Positions 37,834 to 45,799 of a stretch of 64,000 nucleotides of DNA are shown piece after piece. The stretch comes from Aquabacterium humicola. Its GTDB lineage: Bacteria > Pseudomonadota > Gammaproteobacteria > Burkholderiales > Burkholderiaceae_C. Numbering within the stretch: position 1 is the stretch's first letter; every line of letters starts with the position of its first letter. The notes below the pieces were generated by a model. The model did no database searches and was not told the DNA's origin. It saw nothing but the letters and a program-made list of their open reading frames with translations. The DNA lies in assembly GCF_030167915.1 (NCBI RefSeq), contig NZ_JARGNB010000006.1:310001-374000 (forward strand), read 5' to 3'. A program made the translations under genes and the position numbers.

Positions 37834-38607
37834 TCAGCCCGCCGCGGGCGCTCGCCGGCCGCGCCGCCGCGTGGACGCGGCCAGCGCCAGCAGCGCGACG
37901 GGCGCCAGCGCCCACGTCGCCGGCTCCGGCACCGCCGCCTGCGGGATCATCAACTGGTCGAGGCCGATCGCGTCCTCGTCGGGATTGAGCGCCGGGTTGG
38001 TGATGAAGAAGCCGGTGATGGGATTCGCCGGGTCGGCGAGCACGCCGAAGAAGGCGACATTGCCGTTGACCACCTGCGACGGGCTGATGTCCAGCAGGTC
38101 CAGCACCGTCTCGCCCTGTGCATGCATCAGGTGCACCTGCAGGCTCGCGAGCGGGCTCGTCGTGCCCAGCCAGTCGCTGGCATCGGTGAGGTAGAAGCCG
38201 AAGCCCGGCAGCGCGCTGCCGAAGGCCATCGTGAAGTAGGTCGAGCCGTTGTCGCTGAGCGAATCGATGAACTGCGTGCCGTCGGTCGCGAAGGTCGAGA
38301 AGGTGCCGACGCCGGTGGCGATCTGCGTGTACTGCGTGGCCTGGTTCGTGAACCCGACGTCGACCGTGCCGACGGTGAAGCTCGCCGGCAGCGCGCCGGT
38401 CGCGAAGCCTTCGAAGCTCTCGGTGGCGAGTGGTCCGGCGGCGGCGGCGAACGCGGCGGCCGCTGCGTCGGCCACCGGATGGCTGCCGCCAGGCAGGATG
38501 GTGGCGTTGTCGATGCCGAAGTAAACGGTCGGCGCGGCCTGGGCGCCGGCCGCCAGGGCAGCGGCCACCAGGCCCGCGCTGCAGCCTTTCAGGATGTGCA
38601 GGTGCAT
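37834..38607 (-). CDS. PEP-CTERM surface protein
   Basis: 257 residues with a signal peptide (GLVAAALAAGAQA). The beta-rich body has a FEGF..GALPASF motif common in PEP-CTERM proteins with a lectin-like fold. The sorting tail is VPEPATWALAPVALLALAA then STRRRGRR. GAGGAGG precedes the ATG. The body also has GFGFYLTDASDWLG, seen in a PEP-CTERM subfamily. It sits just upstream of the sigma factor gene (51-base gap), on the same strand. Confidence 0.85.
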   Translation of the reverse strand: MHLHILKGCSAGLVAAALAAGAQAAPTVYFGIDNATILPGGSHPVADAAAAAFAAAAGPLATESFEGFATGALPASFTVGTVDVGFTNQATQYTQIATGVGTFSTFATDGTQFIDSLSDNGSTYFTMAFGSALPGFGFYLTDASDWLGTTSPLASLQVHLMHAQGETVLDLLDISPSQVVNGNVAFFGVLADPANPITGFFITNPALNPDEDAIGLDQLMIPQAAVPEPATWALAPVALLALAASTRRRGRRAPAAG

Positions 38608-38811
38608 GTCGCCTCCTCTTGTCTGCAAGCCGGGGAGCGTAGCAACGGATCGCAGCGGCGACTAGGGGACTTCTAGGTGTCGGTGCGTGCCGGCATCGAG
38701 CCGTTGCCCGACACGTCCGGGCCGCTTGCGGCCCGCGTGCGGCCCGATACCGAAGCTGTCGTTGCCGGAAGGCATCGGTCCGCAGGGCGGCACCCGTTGC
38801 CGCGGCCACCG

Positions 38812-39765
38812 TTATGCATGGCGCCTGGCCGCGCAACGTTGGCGATAGGTCCCGAGCGCGGATCGCGCTGCGCTGCGCTGCATCACCTTCCGCAGCCGCA
38901 CGATCCCCAGCGCGGCCAGGGCCGCCGCCAGCAGGGCCCCGGCGTGCGGTTCCGGCACGGCCGCGACCGCGGCGACTTCCTCGCTCCAGTAGCCGGGCAG
39001 CGTGTCCCACGGGTTCGGCTCGGCCGGGTTGCCGGGCGTGTAGCGGTCGTTGGTGATGTAGACGTAGCCGGCGTGGCGCTGCACGGCCTCGGCCAGCAGC
39101 ATCAGCATCGAACTGGTGTCGCTCACGTTGTAGTGCAGGTGCGCCTGCCGCGATGCGGGCGCGGTGTGCATCCACGGTTCGGTGGCGATGCCGTCGTACG
39201 AGCCGGTGCCACGTTCGACGGTGACGATCGTGTCGATGAACGCCAGGTAGTCCGCCGGCGCGGCAGTGCCGGGATTGCCGAAGAGCTGCCAGTCCGGATG
39301 CGCGCCGCGCACGGCGTGCGACACCTGCTGGTAGAACGGCAGCGCGGCGGTCTGGTTCGACATTTCGTCGAGGAAGATGCCGTCCACCGGATACCACTGC
39401 GCATAGCGCTGCACGTCGGCCAGCACGTCGTCGACCGACCGCGTCGCGGGCAGTCCGGCCGCGCACTGGTGATTGCCGTAGCAGGTGTACACGTAGCCGA
39501 GCACGCGGCCGCCCGCGGCGCGGAAGCTCTGCACCGCGGCCAGGTAGTCGCTGTTGGGTGCGCCGCCCGGCCCGTTGTTCACGTTCATGATCGCGGTGAT
39601 GCTCGCGCCCTGGGCCAGCGCGGCCGTCATCTCGTCCCACTGGCTCTGCGCCGGATCGAACGACGGGTAGAAGTACGCCGGCACCAGCAACCCGACCGCG
39701 TGGGCCGAGCACGCGGCCAGGCTCAGCACGGCCGCGGCGACGGACTTGAACAGCGATGGCGCCAT
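38812..39765 (-). CDS. Spherulin-4-like glycosidase-fold PEP-CTERM protein
   Basis: 317 residues. A signal peptide is followed by a spherulation-specific family 4 domain: LLVPAYFYPS, ITAIMNVNNGPG, VLGYVYTCYG and VDGIFLDEMS, with Asp/Glu in the barrel where glycosidases have catalytic acids. The sorting tail (VPEPHAGALLAAALAALG, RLRK) is followed by about 25 more residues. The last of these, TYRQRCAARRHA, copy the end of the nucleotidyltransferase encoded 1.4 kb away. It probably binds or cleaves an extracellular polysaccharide. Confidence 0.85.
   Translation of the reverse strand: MAPSLFKSVAAAVLSLAACSAHAVGLLVPAYFYPSFDPAQSQWDEMTAALAQGASITAIMNVNNGPGGAPNSDYLAAVQSFRAAGGRVLGYVYTCYGNHQCAAGLPATRSVDDVLADVQRYAQWYPVDGIFLDEMSNQTAALPFYQQVSHAVRGAHPDWQLFGNPGTAAPADYLAFIDTIVTVERGTGSYDGIATEPWMHTAPASRQAHLHYNVSDTSSMLMLLAEAVQRHAGYVYITNDRYTPGNPAEPNPWDTLPGYWSEEVAAVAAVPEPHAGALLAAALAALGIVRLRKVMQRSAARSALGTYRQRCAARRHA
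38817..38855. repeat. Short duplicated segment, copy 1
   Basis: About 39 bases match the segment at 40238-40276 with roughly three differences. The core GCGCAACGTTGGCGATAGG is identical, and weaker matching (GGATCG..TGCG) runs further. This copy forms the 3' end of the spherulin-4-like PEP-CTERM gene. Confidence 0.8.
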
Positions 39766-39867
39766 GCGCGCACTCCCCGGGTGATCGTTGTGGCGCGCAG
39801 TATCAGGACCACGCTGACGGGCGTCTGACGCGGCCAGGCGCCACCCGCGAACCCGGGGGTGGACCGG

Positions 39868-40206
39868 TCAGCCCGGCGCGATGCGCAGCGGCTCCAGCGC
39901 GGCACGCAGCCGTTCGAGCGACAGGGCGAACGGTGGCCGGGCCTCGCACACCGGCAGGCCGAGCCAATGCGGCAGCGGCGCGTCGTAGGCGATCTCCATC
40001 GCCTTGCGGTGCGTGTCGGCGCGTGCCACCGGCGCGGCCATCAGCGCGGTCCACAGCGCATCGAGGTCGCGCGCGGCCTCGTGCGGCCGCTCGATGCGGA
40101 ACGCGCCGACGCTGCGCCAGGCGTTGACGGCGCCGACCTCGGCGAAGGCCGGCATCGCGAACTGGCCCGAGGTGGGGCGTTCGAGCACAAAGGGCCACTT
40201 CAGCAT
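39868..40206 (-). CDS. Hypothetical protein coupled to the nucleotidyltransferase
   Basis: 112 residues starting MLKWPFVLERPTSGQ. It has no signal peptide or membrane helix. Trp and charged residues are spread as in a small folded domain. Its ATG overlaps the end of the nucleotidyltransferase gene by 7 bases, so it is probably translated with it. Codon bias is coding-like. I do not recognise the family; a partner protein of the nucleotidyltransferase is one reading. Confidence 0.55.
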   Translation of the reverse strand: MLKWPFVLERPTSGQFAMPAFAEVGAVNAWRSVGAFRIERPHEAARDLDALWTALMAAPVARADTHRKAMEIAYDAPLPHWLGLPVCEARPPFALSLERLRAALEPLRIAPG

Positions 40207-40739
40207 GCGACGACCCGCACGCGCGGCCAGCGCTCGGCATAGCGCTTGGCCGCGCAACGTTGGCGATAGGTCTCGACGCTGCCGCGGATCGGGTTGCGTC
40301 GCACCGTCATCGAAAAGAGGTCGTCGAGGCCGTGCGGGGCGATGACGTGCAGGCGATCCTGGTCGTCGATCCACACGCCCACCGAGGTGGCGTATTCCGG
40401 CCACGACGCGATCGCCTCGTCGAGCGAGCGCAACGGCTCGACGGCATGGCCGAAGTGGGCCTCGAACCAGCAGTGCACCGCGGCCTGGTTGATCACTTCC
40501 CACGGCAGCGACGGGTGCGCGGCACGGAGCCGCGCTTCGATCGCGCGTTCGCTTTCGGGACGCAGGTCGTCGCCATCGAAGTAGGCGACGTCGACATCGA
40601 CCAGCGGCGAGGGCACGGCGTGTCCGTGCAGGTGGTCCCAGACCAGGTTGCGCACCGCACCGGCGCCGATGCACCACGACGCCAGGCCTTGGTCACGCAC
40701 CGCCCGCAGCGCCGCCATGAACCACGGCGCCGCGCGCAC
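40200..40739 (-). CDS. NTP_transf_6-type nucleotidyltransferase
   Basis: 179 residues from GTG 40739. It resembles the nucleotidyltransferase family of E. coli YiaA-type hypotheticals (PF06042 as I recall): WCIGAGAVRNLVWD near the N-terminus, the acidic pair VDVDVAYFD, NQAAVHCWF, and the terminal TYRQRCAAKRYAERWP. The usual N-terminus continues upstream in frame (DALIGIV) back to the purH stop, where only ATT or CTG could start translation. The true start may therefore be non-standard. The physiological substrate is unknown. Confidence 0.8.
   Translation of the reverse strand: MRAAPWFMAALRAVRDQGLASWCIGAGAVRNLVWDHLHGHAVPSPLVDVDVAYFDGDDLRPESERAIEARLRAAHPSLPWEVINQAAVHCWFEAHFGHAVEPLRSLDEAIASWPEYATSVGVWIDDQDRLHVIAPHGLDDLFSMTVRRNPIRGSVETYRQRCAAKRYAERWPRVRVVAC
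40238..40276. repeat. Short duplicated segment, copy 2 (likely source)
   Basis: This copy encodes the natural C-terminus of the nucleotidyltransferase (TYRQRCAAKRYA). The copy at 38817-38855 is therefore probably the derived one. Confidence 0.75.
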
Positions 40740-40773
40740 GATGCCGATCAGCGCATCGCGCTGACCGGCGGCG

Positions 40774-42351
40774 TCAATGCCGGAAATGCCGCGTCCCGGT
40801 GAAGACCATCGCGATGCCGCGCTCGTTCGCCGCGGCGATGACTTCCTCGTCGCGCATCGAGCCGCCGGGCTGGATCACGCAGCTGGCGCCGCCGTCGATC
40901 ACGACGTCCAGGCCGTCGCGGAACGGGAAGAAGGCGTCGCTCGCCACCGCGCTGCCCTTGAGCGTCAGGCCGGCGTTCTCGGCCTTGATGCCGGCGATGC
41001 GTGCGGAGTCGATGCGGCTCATCTGGCCGGCGCCCACGCCCAGCGTCATGCCGCCGGCGCAGAAGACGATCGCGTTGCTCTTGACGAACTTGGCCACCTT
41101 CCACGCGAACAGCAGGTCCTGCATCTGTTCGTGCGTCGGCTGCAGCGTGGTGACGATGCGCAGCTCGCTGGCGGCGACGTTCTTCGCGTCGGCCGATTGC
41201 AGCAGCATGCCGCCACCGATGCGCTTGAAGTCCAGCGCATTGCCCTGGCGCGAGAGCGGCACTTCCAGCAGGCGCAGGTTCTGCTTCTTCGCCAGCAGCT
41301 CGCGCGCCTCGGGCGTCACCGCCGGCGCGATCAGCACCTCGATGAACTGCTTCGCGGTGTTGATGGCCTCGACCACCGCGACGTCCACCGCCTGGTTGAA
41401 GGCGACGATGCCGCCGAAGGCCGAGGTGGGGTCGGTCTTCAGCGCCTTCGAGTAGGCCTCGAGCGCGGTGCCGCCGATCGCCACGCCGCAGGGGTTGGCG
41501 TGCTTGACGATCACGCAGGCCGGCGCGTCGAAGGTCTTCACGCACTCCCAGGCGGCGTCGGCATCGGCGATGTTGTTGAACGACAGCTCCTTGCCCTGCA
41601 GCTGCGTCCAGCCGGCCAGCGTGCCGGGCGCCGGCTGCCGCTCACGATAGAAGGCAGCACTCTGGTGCGGGTTCTCGCCGTAGCGCAGGTCCTGGGTCTT
41701 CTCGATCTGCAGCGTGTAGATGCCGGGGTACTCGCTGCGGGCGGGCACCGCGGCGGGCTTGTCCTCGGCGCCGGGCTCTAGCGCGCTGAGGTAGTTGGTG
41801 ATCATGCCGTCGTAGGCGGCGGTGTGCGCGTAGACCTTCTTCGCGAGGCCGAACTTGGTCTTGCGCGTCAGGCCGCCGGCGTCGAGCTCGGCCAGCACCT
41901 GCACGTAGTCGGCCGGGTCGATCACCACGCCGACATCGGGCCAGTTCTTCGCCGCCGCACGCAGCATCGCCGGGCCGCCGATGTCGATGTTCTCGATCGC
42001 GTCTTCCAGCGTGCAGTCGGGGCGCGCGGTGGCCTGCGCGAACGGGTACAGGTTGATGACCAGCAGGTCGATGGTCGCGATGCCGTGGGCCTTGAGCGCC
42101 GCCATGTGCTCGGGCATGTCGCGGCGGGCCAGCAGGCCGCCGTGGATGCGCGGATGCAGCGTCTTCACGCGGCCGTCGAGCATCTCCGGGAAGCCGGTGA
42201 CTTCCGAGACCTCCGTGACGGGCAGGCCGTTGTCGGCCAGCAGGCGCGCGGTGCCGCCGGTGGACAGCAGCTTGATGCCGCGCTGGTGCAGGGAACGTGC
42301 GAACTCGACGATGCCGGTCTTGTCGGAGACCGAGAGCAGGGCGGTGGTCAT
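40774..42351 (-). CDS. purH: Bifunctional AICAR transformylase / IMP cyclohydrolase
   Basis: PurH performs the last two steps of IMP synthesis. 525 residues. The cyclohydrolase domain at the N-terminus has [19 protein letters not shown] and [12 protein letters not shown]. The transformylase domain has [10 protein letters not shown], the catalytic KH in [10 protein letters not shown], and [11 protein letters not shown]. Last gene of a dusB-fis-purH arrangement common in Burkholderiales. Confidence 0.98.
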   Translation of the reverse strand: MTTALLSVSDKTGIVEFARSLHQRGIKLLSTGGTARLLADNGLPVTEVSEVTGFPEMLDGRVKTLHPRIHGGLLARRDMPEHMAALKAHGIATIDLLVINLYPFAQATARPDCTLEDAIENIDIGGPAMLRAAAKNWPDVGVVIDPADYVQVLAELDAGGLTRKTKFGLAKKVYAHTAAYDGMITNYLSALEPGAEDKPAAVPARSEYPGIYTLQIEKTQDLRYGENPHQSAAFYRERQPAPGTLAGWTQLQGKELSFNNIADADAAWECVKTFDAPACVIVKHANPCGVAIGGTALEAYSKALKTDPTSAFGGIVAFNQAVDVAVVEAINTAKQFIEVLIAPAVTPEARELLAKKQNLRLLEVPLSRQGNALDFKRIGGGMLLQSADAKNVAASELRIVTTLQPTHEQMQDLLFAWKVAKFVKSNAIVFCAGGMTLGVGAGQMSRIDSARIAGIKAENAGLTLKGSAVASDAFFPFRDGLDVVIDGGASCVIQPGGSMRDEEVIAAANERGIAMVFTGTRHFRH

Positions 42352-42409
42352 GGTGCGGGCCGGGAAGTGGAAGGAATTCGGGGGCGGCGCGGGCAGGGCG
42401 GTGTAGCGC

Positions 42410-42646
42410 TCACTTGATCAGCTTGTGATCGAGCAGCTTGCGGCGCAGCGTATTGCGGTTGATGCCCAGCCAGTCAGCGGCCTTGCTCTGGTTGTTGTCG
42501 GCATGGCGCATCACGACCTCGAGCATCGGCTTCTCGACGGCACCGACGATCATGTCGTGCACGGAGTGCGGCTCGGTGCCGCGCAGGTCCTTGAAGTACT
42601 GCTCCAGGCTGTCGCGGATGCACTCTTCGATCTTCTTCTTGCTCAT
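42410..42646 (-). CDS. fis: Fis-family DNA-binding protein
   Basis: 77 residues. The C-terminal helix-turn-helix ([19 protein letters not shown]) is the Fis/NtrC-type motif, and the N-terminal [21 protein letters not shown] matches betaproteobacterial Fis. It bends DNA and regulates growth-phase genes. The ATG at 42646 is chosen over an upstream in-frame start. It lies between dusB and purH, as is usual. Confidence 0.95.
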   Translation of the reverse strand: MSKKKIEECIRDSLEQYFKDLRGTEPHSVHDMIVGAVEKPMLEVVMRHADNNQSKAADWLGINRNTLRRKLLDHKLIK

Positions 42647-42719
42647 TGGAGCCCCAAGGCCGCTGCGCGTCCGTCCCCCGAGGGGAGCGAACAAGCCTCG
42701 AGGCGGCTCGTCGTCTTGT

Positions 42720-43757
42720 TCATGCCTCTAGTGCCAGCAGGTCGTCGTTGGCGGCCGCATGCTGCGGCAGCAGGGGGAATTCGTCGGCCAGCCGATCGAA
42801 GAAGGTGCCGACCGCGGCGACCTGGGCATCGATCGAGTCCAGCGTGTTCATCACCGCGCGGAAGGCTTCGCCGCCGGGCAGCGCACGCACCGCCCAGCCG
42901 ATGTGCTTGCGGGCGGTGCGCACGCCGGTGAATTCGCCGTACAGCGCGTAGTGCTCGTGCAGGTGCTCCAGCAGCCAGCCGCGTACTTCGGAGGTTGGGG
43001 GCGGCGCCAGCTCGGTGCCGGTGGCCAGGTAGTGCGCGATCTCGCGGAAGATCCACGGCCGGCCCTGCGCCGCGCGGCCGATCATCAGCGCATCGGCGTT
43101 CGTGAAGGCCAGCACCTCGCGCGCCTTCTGCGGCGTGGTGATGTCGCCGTTGGCGACCACCGGGATCGTCAGCGCCGCCTTGACGGCCGCGATCGTCTCG
43201 TACTCCGCCGCGCCCTTGTAGCCCTGCTCGCGCGTGCGGCCGTGCACCGTCAGCAGCGCGATGCCGGCGCTCTGGGCCGCGCGCGCGATCGACAGCGCGT
43301 TGCGCTCCGCATCGCACCAGCCGGTGCGCATCTTCAGCGTGACCGGCACGCCGCGCGGCGCGCACACCGCGACCACCGCCTCGACGATACCCAGGGCCAG
43401 CGCCTCGTCGCGCATCAGCGCCGAGCCGGCCCACTTGTTGCACACCTTCTTCGCCGGGCAGCCCATGTTGATGTCGATGATCTGCGCGCCGCGGTCGATG
43501 TTGTAGGCGGCGGCCTCGGCCATCATCTGCGCATCGGTGCCGGCGATCTGCACCGCGATCGGCCCCGGCTCGCCGGCATGGTCGGCGCGGCGCGAGGTCT
43601 TCAGCGAGTGCCACAGGTCCTTGCGCGAGGTCACCATCTCGCTCACCGCATGGCCGGCACCGAGCCGCCGGCACAGCTGGCGGAAGGGACGGTCGGTGAC
43701 GCCCGCCATCGGCGCGACGAACAGACGGTTCGGCAGCTCGAAAGGGCCGAGGCGCAT
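42720..43757 (-). CDS. dusB: tRNA-dihydrouridine synthase B
   Basis: 345 residues. This FMN enzyme reduces uridine to dihydrouridine in tRNA. LFVAPMAGVTDRPFR opens the barrel. The catalytic Cys lies in NMGCPAKKVCNK, and VHGRTREQGYKG and ANGDITTP are further family marks. The ATG at 43757 is the first residue of conserved sequence. The 73-base spacer to fis holds a CCCCGAGGGG-type GC element. Confidence 0.96.
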   Translation of the reverse strand: MRLGPFELPNRLFVAPMAGVTDRPFRQLCRRLGAGHAVSEMVTSRKDLWHSLKTSRRADHAGEPGPIAVQIAGTDAQMMAEAAAYNIDRGAQIIDINMGCPAKKVCNKWAGSALMRDEALALGIVEAVVAVCAPRGVPVTLKMRTGWCDAERNALSIARAAQSAGIALLTVHGRTREQGYKGAAEYETIAAVKAALTIPVVANGDITTPQKAREVLAFTNADALMIGRAAQGRPWIFREIAHYLATGTELAPPPTSEVRGWLLEHLHEHYALYGEFTGVRTARKHIGWAVRALPGGEAFRAVMNTLDSIDAQVAAVGTFFDRLADEFPLLPQHAAANDDLLALEA

Positions 43758-43926
43758 GGCGGGGGGGAGGGAAGGGACTGCTGAAAAAGGAGGCAGGAGT
43801 ATAGCGGCCGGGTCCTGGCCGATCGTGACACCCGCCGGTTCGCGGCGAGCGGGCGTGCGGTGGTGCACGCTGGCCGGCGGCACGCCGCATGCCTATCATC
43901 CGCCGACTCTTTCGCCGCCGCTCGTG

Positions 43927-44409
43927 ATGGAAGCCTGGATCGAATCGCTGCTCACTGCGCTCGCGCTGCCGAAGTTCGGCCTGACGACGGTGTTCATCGT
44001 CGCGCTGATCTCCGCCACGCTGCTGCCGGTGGGCTCGGAGCCCGCGGTGTTCGGCCTCGTGAAGCTGAACCCCGAGCTGTTCTGGCCGGCGGTACTCGTG
44101 GCCACGGCGGGCAATACCGTCGGCGGCGCGATCAGCTGGTGGATGGGCTACGGCGCCGAGAAGGTCTACGAACGCGTGAAGCACCATCCGTTCGAGGCCC
44201 AGGCGCTGAAGTGGCTGGAGCGCCTGGGCCCGAAGGCCTGCCTGCTGTCCTGGCTGCCGCTGGTCGGCGACCCGCTGTGCGCGGTGGCCGGCTGGCTGCG
44301 CCTGTCGTTCTGGCCGTGCATCGTCTTCATGGCCATCGGCAAGTTCGGCCGCTACCTCGTGATGACGGCCGGGCTGCTGTGGTTCTTTCCGGGGCAGTAC
44401 ACGCCGTGA
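43927..44409 (+). CDS. YqaA-family (SNARE-associated/DedA-like) membrane protein
   Basis: 160 residues with four to five membrane segments. ISATLLPVGSEPAVFG and the NTVGGAISWWMGYGAE motif with the final CAVAGWLRL match YqaA proteins, short relatives of DedA flippase-like proteins. It may take part in lipid transport or membrane-potential homeostasis. The ATG at 43927 overlaps an alternative GTG three bases upstream. Confidence 0.88.
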   Translation: MEAWIESLLTALALPKFGLTTVFIVALISATLLPVGSEPAVFGLVKLNPELFWPAVLVATAGNTVGGAISWWMGYGAEKVYERVKHHPFEAQALKWLERLGPKACLLSWLPLVGDPLCAVAGWLRLSFWPCIVFMAIGKFGRYLVMTAGLLWFFPGQYTP

Positions 44410-44515
44410 TTCGTGCTGTTGATGCGCGGCAGGGTCAGCGTCCGGCGCGCGGCTAACATGCGCCGCGGCGGCGGGGAGCCGCCGCAGACAACAAGCACTC
44501 TTTCGGAGGAATTCC

Positions 44516-45136
44516 ATGTTCGAGACTCGTCCGGCCCGCGCGGCCGGCTGGCGCGCGTTCGTGCGCGCCGCCTGCGTCGTCGCCACGCTCGCCCTCGGCG
44601 GCTGCGGCAGCTTCTACGTCGACAGCGGCACGCCCGAGGTGCAGGCCTCGCAGTACAGGAAGCCGGCGCAGGCCAAGCCGGTGCAGCTGATGTTCGAGTT
44701 CCAGACCAAGGGGGCGCCGAACGCGCGCGCCACCGAGATGCTCAAGGCGCAGATCAGCGAACAGGTCAAGACCAGCGGCCTGTTCGCCGACGTCGCCGAG
44801 CAGCCGGTGCCCGGCGGCGCGATGCTCAGCATCGTGCTGAACAACGTGCCGCTGACCGACGATGCGTTCACCAAGGGCTTCGTCACCGGGCTGACCTTCG
44901 GCCTGGCGGGCAACCAGGTGTCGGACGGTTATGTCTGCACCGCGAAGTACCTGGGCGAGGGCCAGGCGCAGCCGATCGTCAAGAGCGCGCGCCACGCGAT
45001 CCACACCACCGTCGGTGCCGCGGCGGCGCCGGCCAACGCGGTGAAGGCCGACAGCATCGAAGCCGCCGTGCGCACGATGACGCGCCAGATCGTCAGCACC
45101 ACGCTGAACGAGTTGTCGCAGGAGATCGCCAAGTGA
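44516..45136 (+). CDS. Putative lipoprotein, first of a coupled pair
   Basis: 206 residues. The lipobox is ATLALGGCGS. A soluble domain follows with MLKAQISEQVKTSGLFADV and FVTGLTFGLAGNQVSDGYVCTA. The pattern recalls outer-membrane lipoproteins of unknown function. A strong GGAGGAATTCC ribosome site precedes the ATG. It ends GTGA, overlapping the next lipoprotein gene by 4 bases. Confidence 0.8.
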   Translation: MFETRPARAAGWRAFVRAACVVATLALGGCGSFYVDSGTPEVQASQYRKPAQAKPVQLMFEFQTKGAPNARATEMLKAQISEQVKTSGLFADVAEQPVPGGAMLSIVLNNVPLTDDAFTKGFVTGLTFGLAGNQVSDGYVCTAKYLGEGQAQPIVKSARHAIHTTVGAAAAPANAVKADSIEAAVRTMTRQIVSTTLNELSQEIAK

Positions 45137-45690
45137 GGCTCGCTGCGTTGCTGCTGGTCGCCGCACTCGGCGGCGGCTGTGCCCAGATCCAGCTGACCGC
45201 TCCGATGCCCGACCTGTCCAACGTGCCGAAGGTGCGCGAGGCGGTCGGTGCGCCGGTGGCGCTGGGCGAATTCACGCTCGCCCCGGGCAAGCCGGCGGAG
45301 ATGGACGCCGGCATCAACCTGCGTTCGAACACCGTCAGTTCGCCGATCCAGGGCTCGTTCGCGCAGTACCTGAAGGAAATGCTGGCGGCCGACCTGAAGG
45401 CCGCGGGCCTGCTGGCGCCCGCGTCCGACCGGGTGATCAAGGGCAGCCTCACCGAGAACCGCCTCGAAGCGCCTGTCGGCCAGGGCAGCGGCAGCATCGC
45501 CGCGCGCTTCGTCGTGCTGCGCGCCGCCCAGCCGGTCTACGACCGGGAACTGCGCGTCAGCGGCACGTGGGACTCGCCTTTCGCCGGCTACGTCGCGATC
45601 CCGGGTGCGATCGGCGAATACACCGCGCTGCACCGCAAGCTGATCACGCAGCTGCTCGACGATCCGGCCTTCCGCGCGGCGCTGAAGTAG
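45133..45690 (+). CDS. Putative lipoprotein, second of a coupled pair
   Basis: 185 residues starting at GTG 45133 inside the upstream stop (GTGA). The signal is LAALLLVAALGGGCAQ with lipobox GGGC. The domain has FAQYLKEMLAADLKAAGLL and a beta-rich second half. Both proteins of the pair share the design of a lipid anchor plus one helix-strand domain, and may form one outer-membrane complex. The function is unknown. Confidence 0.82.
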   Translation: MRLAALLLVAALGGGCAQIQLTAPMPDLSNVPKVREAVGAPVALGEFTLAPGKPAEMDAGINLRSNTVSSPIQGSFAQYLKEMLAADLKAAGLLAPASDRVIKGSLTENRLEAPVGQGSGSIAARFVVLRAAQPVYDRELRVSGTWDSPFAGYVAIPGAIGEYTALHRKLITQLLDDPAFRAALK

Positions 45691-45799
45691 CGCGGCGGGT
45701 GCGGCCGGTGGTCCGGGCCAGGCCGATGACCCCCGGGCCATCGGCCTCGTCCCCGCGGGGCCAGAATCGGCGCTTTCCGACTCGATTCGGCGGATCCCG

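Noticed and set aside
37091-39712. 873-codon minus-strand frame spanning two PEP-CTERM genes and the sigma factor
   Set aside because: It crosses three well-supported genes in a different frame and has no domain.
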